Shown piece after piece: positions 58,295-64,000 of a stretch of DNA of 64,000 nt (position 1 is its first letter; every line of letters begins with the position of its first letter). The notes under the pieces were generated by a model. It was not told the origin of the DNA, did no database searches, and saw only the letters and a list, made by a program, of their open reading frames with translations. The position numbers were made by a program, and so were the translations under genes. The DNA is from Colletes latitarsis. Taxonomy: Eukaryota; Arthropoda; Insecta; Hymenoptera; Colletidae. The stretch lies in NCBI RefSeq assembly GCF_051014445.1, contig NC_135144.1:9238001-9302000 (forward strand). The letters run 5' to 3'.

Positions 58295-58681
58295 TAGTCC
58301 GGGCCACGATATAACGAGGTCGTAAACTAAACTCTTGAGGGTTGGGACCAACTACTGCTGCGGCACTTAAGGCCGTACATGACATCTTCCTTGAGGGTGC
58401 CTTTCTGAATGTCTTTCTGTATCCGTAACTGCACTACCTTTTTTCATTTTCTACATGCATATATTATAAGCAGGTAAATTAAGATATTAAAAACTTAAGT
58501 ACTCTTTATCTCTAACGGTACCTTTAAAAATGGCTTTCTAAAAATGGCAATACTAGATAAAACATTTCTTTAAGGCCCTCAGATGCTCGTATTTCTGTCA
58601 ATTCACTTGTTCCGGGAGCTGAAACATGTAAACTTTGACACCTACTCGATTTATGACCTCGCTATATCGTGGCCCGTACTA
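58295..58681. mobile_element. R-family element, copy R2 (uninterrupted)
   Basis: 387 bases from TAGTCCGGGCCACGATATA to its inverted counterpart, flanked by TA (58293-58294 and 58682-58683). It is the empty-site reference for copy C in R1. No coding capacity; the plus frame 58583-58942 merely starts in its right half. Confidence 0.88.
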
Positions 58682-58683
58682 TA

Positions 58684-61204
58684 CCATCAGGAGCTGAGAT
58701 CACGAGACGCTATCACCAAACTAAAAGACTCGAGGAGCAAGGGAAATCGACTGTCTGAGATGCCAGAGATGCCAGATCACGCGTATATGCGTGAACTCGT
58801 AGAGTTTCGGAAAGTAGACAAAGGCAAACTGACGCATGCTCTCTTTCTCGATTCTCCGAAGCTGCCCGAAGTAATTTCGGACCACCTCGTAGGAGTCGAG
58901 AGAGAAAGACTCACATTTGCCTTCTCACTCTTGAACAACTGAAATCCGACCTCACGTCACGGCATACGATTTGGAATCTCGAGTCGAGATTCTCGACTCT
59001 GCTCCACCGAATCCCTTCCACTTTTCAGGTCCTTAGTTATCATTGGCTAAGTCGATCGCGTAACGAAGAACGTGAACGAAACAAAATGCGACAGAACGGG
59101 ATACAGCAACAGCGAATGACATTTATTTACAACAATTATTAAGAATGAATATTAAAAGTAAATACAAAATTTGCAAGTATATTGTATATCCAATGTTTGA
59201 TTCTCCACAGCTGTTTCCTAATATTTTTGTTCTATTTCCTCGGCATGTTTGTAAAATTTGTTCATTCTGTTTCCATTATTACAATATTATGAGATAATAA
59301 TTGTTACAATTTTAAATAAAGTTTGATATCGCTTTGTCCGTATATTGTATCAAAGACGTTTTTAATTTGATTAAACATCACATTTTATTAATGCAATAAG
59401 ATTCTATATTTGTAGTTTTCTGTTCTCTTTACTACTATGCAGTCCCAAGACTAAGAAACTAAGAAGTGGGAAAGATGGACGAAACGGGAAACCGATTCCC
59501 CTTGCTCCTCGCGTCTTCTAGTTTGGGAGTAGCGTCTCACATATCAGTTCCCAATAGTATACATATATTATTTGCCCAGAGTAATAGTGTTGAAACAAGA
59601 CGTCCAACAAGAATTCCAACTCTTCCAGTATTGTCTTCTAAAATTGGATTCTGGACTGATGAAAACCTAGATGCCTTTTCACGACACCAGCAACAATTCA
59701 GTTTAAATGTATGGGCGGGAAGAATAAGTGATTATTTAAGTAACTCGAAAAGGACGTATGTTTATATCACTTTTTTTCTTGTTTTCGTGCGTAGAATACA
59801 AGGGATACCTTGTACATTCTCCACCATTCATTGTTCACATTTTTTCCCCAACGCACTAATAATTTGTTAAATCCCAATTCTATGTCATTGTAACTTGAAT
59901 GTATTTTAATGGATTTTCCATCCAAGATCTTGAACAAGCTGGCCATTTTTACCGACTTAAGACTCCACACTTTGTAACCTACAATTTTTTTATTAGTAAT
60001 GATAACGTCAAAAATAATTCTGACGTATAGAAAACAAAAACTATAGAGTCCTACACGAGACAGATAATTATTATTGGAAGAAATTTACGACCCGATGCTT
60101 ATTTCGCGGTCCTGACAATTCTCTCTTCGAACATTCTTCCGTGGAAGCAAAAGAGAAATAAACACGTCCAACTGAACGTTCAAGACTCGATTTAATAAAG
60201 AACTAAATCTTCGTTCGAACGATCCCTTTTCCCAGTCGCCAGTTTCTTCAAACGAGATATACTCGTTCACCTTCCTCTTGAAGGAAGAACATCGTATTTC
60301 TTTCTGTCCATCTAGCTTTTAAATTTTCCCGTCCGTAAAAGTCACTTACTGGCTTGTTTCGAACACTTCTTTCGATTTAATTAATGACGTTGTTGCTATT
60401 TCTGGTCATGGTGAATTCTCGCCGGATGTCGTCGATTCGATCCAATCATCCTCAGACAGTATTCCAAGGATTCGCCCGTGCCTGGCCGGTTTCCGTGCGA
60501 ATCTAACTTTTGTTCAAGATACAAAATAAATTATGTATCTACGCAACGATCGAAGACGTTCGAAGCGCACTCTAATCGACGCTTTAATAATGGGTTTATG
60601 GTAGGATCGCCTGATACGCGCTTTTTTCAATTGTGCATGTAACCGTTTAATTGCAACAGGAATTTGGACTCAAGATATTATTTTTTATCCACCGACAAAG
60701 GAATAATTACGCTTATGAATAGAAAAAGACAACGCTGTACTCTCAGAGCTCAACTCTGGTAACTACGACTATAGGGTAAATATGCTAGTAATTTAAGCCA
60801 TAATGAAAATTCAACCTACGCGTGATTATTGTTAATAAATTATATTCTAAACATTTTATATATTGCTATACTCCTTTAAAGTATGCACTTTAAAAATATC
60901 TGGTAGTTTAACAATATATTAATTTATAGTCGCAATGTACAAGAATATGCAAAAATGGCATTTTTGTCAATAGTCAGTTTATCAAGTTCTAAATTCAGTT
61001 CAAAATAAGTATTAAAACAACTAAATTTAAACAACTAAATTAGTAAATAAAAGAACAGAACTGTTAATTTATATTTATGCACAATGCACTAATGCATCAA
61101 TTTACAAAAACAAAACATAAATCCTTTTTTAATCCGTAAAAAATAAAATAAAATAAAACAATTTTCTATCTATACATGTAATTGAAAATAAGACTAAAAA
61201 AACG
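58684..61204. other. unassigned; two open stretches of unknown meaning
   Basis: 58684-58942 stays open on the plus strand (about 85 codons after R2, with RELVEFRKVDKGKL) and 59466-59870 is a 134-codon plus frame (MDETGNRFPLLLASS). Neither shows a domain I recognise, a splice context or neighbours that would suggest a role. The rest is A+T-rich. Confidence 0.3.
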
Positions 61205-61963
61205 TAGGATTTTGAGGGTATTTGTATTCATAAAAAATGATTGTAATTGGCCACCACAATCAAAAATAATTTTTTCAGAATGACTTCAAGCTTTTTAATT
61301 TCGCCGAAAAATTTCAGTCTATTCTGTCAATTGCTCTTAAAAATTCGTTTTTAATTTTTAATAAATTTATTTGACGCTGCACGGAAATGTTGTTTAATAC
61401 TTTTTTGTAAGTATTCATGAACTCTACTTCCAAACTAAATTTCAATGAAATCCATTGACTACTGCAGAAGTTATGCGCGTTTGAAGATTGGACCATTTTT
61501 ATGGGGTTTTTCTAATTTTACAGATTTAAGGAACAACTTTTCGAATAGTTTTGGAATTTCTACATGTTCTTCACCAAAATACAAAAATTTCATTTTAAAA
61601 CATTAAAATCTTTCAATCCGTTCAGAACCAAACCTAACCTAACAGAGTCTAACCTCGCATTATATTTTCGGAAACGAATTTTTTTCTCGAAAGTGCGTAG
61701 GATTTCGGGGGTATGTGTATTCACCAAAAATGATTGTAATTGACCCCCGCAACCAAAAATAATTTTTTAATTTTGTCGAAAAATTTTCCGATCGGTATGG
61801 AACTTTAAACGTTAATAACTTTTTAACGAAACCTCAATCAGAAAATTGCTATTCTTGATTTTCGTCTTATTTTGGCCTGAAGAATCTCATTAAAATTTTT
61901 CCTAGGAGTGGCCGAACACCTTGTATATTTTTTTATTGAAGCAATTATGTACCGAACACCCTG
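61205..61963. mobile_element. CAGGG-family element, copy O (left-truncated, duplicated right terminus)
   Basis: The left part is lost; it begins within a short unit. A long module (about 61330-61640) and a short unit follow. The right inverted end finishes at 61923 (GCCGAACACCTTG), and 38 bases later a second terminus CCGAACACCCTG ends at 61963. Confidence 0.75.
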
Positions 61964-62182
61964 TATATGAGTGACAGAATTTACCACTATGAAACTAGAA
62001 AAATTCATTCTCAAGTTTAAATGTTGAGAGAAATAAGTTTGGATAGAATTTGTGAATTTAAGCCAGGCTACAAACATAAGCACTGAAACAAATTTTAGGT
62101 TATGTAGTTTACAATGGTCTAAAATCAAAACTCTAGTCTCGCCGAATATTATACGATTTTTATCTCACAGTGGACGTGTTAA
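61964..62182 (-). mobile_element. Y-family TTAA element, unexpanded single-unit copy
   Basis: The reverse complement matches the flanks plus one unit of the 31026-32236 element (CACGTCCACTGTGAG start, one unit, then gtggtaaattctgtcactca). TTAA is at 62179-62182. The other end is cut off by copy O. Confidence 0.75.
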
Positions 62183-62554
62183 ACATTAGTTTCAACTAAA
62201 AATAGACAACCTAGACGAGCGTCTTTTATACTATCCACGATGATTGCAAAACTAGCGAAGGAAGTAATATTGTTGGATGGTTGGGCGATTAAAAGCATCG
62301 TGCTGTATTTCGTTCTCCTCGTTGGTCATCTTAAACTGCTTAGTAAGAACAGTACACTCGATCCCGAAAGAAAACGTGTTTACAATTAAATACAGCCTAA
62401 CAACCATAGGCTTTTGAAATCAATTCTTTCAGTGTAAAATTCACTTTCGATACTTGTGAAATTTAAATTAGTAAGCAAATCTCTTTGTAGTACACTGAAT
62501 AGAAAACAAGAACTGATTTGTTAAAAGTAGGTATACATGTATTAGCTCACGTCA
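62183..62554. other. unassigned sequence
   Basis: No recognised gene or repeat. Confidence 0.35.
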
Positions 62555-62930
62555 CAAGACGACTCGGAGGCTCAAGGATGTGGCTGTCTATAAATATCTG
62601 CTGGTGTCGAATTTCGTCTCCGCTGAGCGAAAGATAAACAAACCAACCCTGGAGCGATGCTTTTTTCGTTTATGTTGAGGATCGATACTGTGGTGACGAA
62701 GTTAAGCAGCCTATTAACGCTGGTATATTTGTTCCAATGTAAGTTTCGACACAAACAATGTGTTCAAACTATCAGCAGACCATGGAGGCAGTGCAACTAG
62801 CGATGAATCGAAGCGAATAACTCGTTCGACGTTTAATTCTCACTATATTTTCCATCATCATGAGAGCTATATCTAGACTTAAATCCATTGCAAAAATAAC
62901 AATATATCATTATGACTTCATCGTATCTGT
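62555..62930 (+). repeat. X-family repeat, copy X4 (uninterrupted)
   Basis: Runs from gactcggaggctcaaggatg to atgacttcatcg. It covers the site where X3 carries the 1265-base transposon (gagagctatatctagactta). A small CAGGG short-unit piece follows at 62930-62975. Confidence 0.75.
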
Positions 62931-62992
62931 ATTCACCAAAAATGATTGTAATTGACCACCGCAAAAATAAATAAATATTTATAAATCGTATA

Positions 62993-63803
62993 CAGAGTGT
63001 TCGGCCACCCCTGGGAAAAATTTTAATGGGAGAATCTAGAGTCCAAAATAAGACAAAAATCAAGAATACAAATTTGTTGATGGAGGATTCGTTAAAAAGT
63101 TATTAACAATTAAATTCAAAAATTTCAAATGGTTCTGGAAAAATTATTTTCGGTTGCAGGGGTTAATTATAAGCATTTTTGGTGAATAGACATATCCCTG
63201 AAATCCTACCCACTTTCGAGAAAAAAAATCGGGTAGGTGTTGAAATTTTTCGGCGAAAAAAAATTTTTCAAATCGTTCTGGAAAAATTATTTTCGGTTAC
63301 AGGGGTCAATTACAATCATTTTTGGTCATTACACATACCCCCGAAATCCCACGTATTTTCGAGAAAAAAATTCCTTACCGAAAATCTAATTAGGTGCCTC
63401 TCGACGAAAAAAGAAAATTCAAATCGTTTTGGAAAAATTCTTTTCGGTTACGAGGGGCAATTACGATCATTTTTTGTGAATAGACATACCCCCGAAATCC
63501 TACCCACTTTCTAGAACAAAATTCGAGAAGGTACACAAATTTTCGACAAAATTAAAAAATTTCAAATCGTTTTGGAAAAATTATTTTCGGTTACAGGGGT
63601 CAATTACAATCATTTTTGGTCATTACACATACCCCCGAAATCCTACTCACTTTCTAGAAAAAAATTCAGTACCGGCGGAATTTTAAACGTTAATAACTGT
63701 TTAAGGAAGCCTTCATCAAGAAATTGGTATTCTTGATTTTCGTCTCATTTTGGCCTCTAGAATCCCCCATTAAAATTTTTCCCAGGGGTGGCCGAACACC
63801 CTG
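62993..63803. mobile_element. CAGGG-family element, copy P (short units only)
   Basis: Complete ends (CAGAGTGTTCGGCC and complement), TATA on both sides, about five short units and no long module, like copy H. The 111-codon frame at 63179-63514 is a unit by-product. Confidence 0.88.
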
Positions 63804-64000
63804 TATACATATGTGCTCACAAATGTTAAACAAATCAGGTTCGCGAATTCTGTGGAAGCTAATGTCAGCGGTCAGGCGTCTCGTTGTTCCTCGTGGCGGT
63901 TTAATTAGATCGACGACAGCGTTCCGTGGCCAACGTAAACATCCTGGAAGCATCGTGAAAAATTGAAACGCATCTAAAGTAACGGTCAGACGAGGGAGAC
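63804..64000. other. unassigned end of window
   Basis: No recognised feature. Confidence 0.35.

Noticed and set aside
58583..58942. 119-codon plus-strand frame considered as a gene
   Set aside because: The first third is inside R2; the remainder has no known motif or exon signals. Left as an unassigned open stretch.
1..64000. Search for viral, toxin or bacterial-type multi-gene systems
   Set aside because: No intact polymerase, capsid, toxin or operon-like gene sets are visible; the coding remnants are all transposon-derived apart from the ZP exon.

Overview
The window is A+T-rich, intron- and repeat-dominated eukaryotic DNA that reads as an insect genome, most likely Hymenoptera (ant, bee or wasp). 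The basis is the style of its mariner transposase, several families of TTAA-target and TA-target inverted-repeat elements, a copia retrotransposon with its characteristic primer-binding site, and one exon of an insect zona-pellucida (ZP) domain protein. I see no bacterial operons, CRISPR arrays or viral gene clusters. Species assignment is inference.

Host genes are almost absent. The only protein-coding piece I can defend is a 215-base ZP-domain exon on the minus strand (29340-29554) with good splice sites; the rest of that gene is outside the window or in exons I could not recognise. A cluster of CCAAT boxes at 37.2-37.4 kb and G+C-richer islands at 25.3-25.9, 40.1-40.5 and 54.5-55.0 kb are the other places where host sequence might be functional.

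Layout. 0-1.7 kb: a decayed mariner whose transposase reading frame is split by a 663-base TTAA-target element. 2.4-34 kb: repeated insertion of one modular inverted-repeat family (called CAGGG here) at 5.9, 7.9, 10.9, 14.7, 18.7, 21.6, 24.4, 27.1 and 33.0 kb. Interspersed are two other inverted-repeat families, five solo LTRs in the whole window, a copia 5' fragment at 28.6 kb, a 312-base-period tandem array at 19.1-20.0 kb, and a TTAA element expanded by eight 140-base tandem units at 31.0-32.2 kb. 36-43 kb: two solo LTRs, a 1.27-kb inverted-repeat element carrying the tail of a DUF7869-like transposase (38.0-39.3 kb), a mariner end (40.7 kb) and a piggyBac-like remnant (42.2-42.9 kb). 44-64 kb: a tandem duplication holding a filled and an empty CAGGG site, non-LTR retrotransposon remnants (47.2 and 51.3 kb), a second copy of the TTAA element (52.8 kb), and more CAGGG copies to the end.

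Several insertions are nested, and the window holds its own empty-site paralogues. These fix the target-site duplications (TA for CAGGG and R; TTAA for three families; 5 bp for the LTRs) and the order of events without outside data. No novel multi-gene system is visible. The most notable biology is the modular architecture of the CAGGG family and the self-dating nested insertions.
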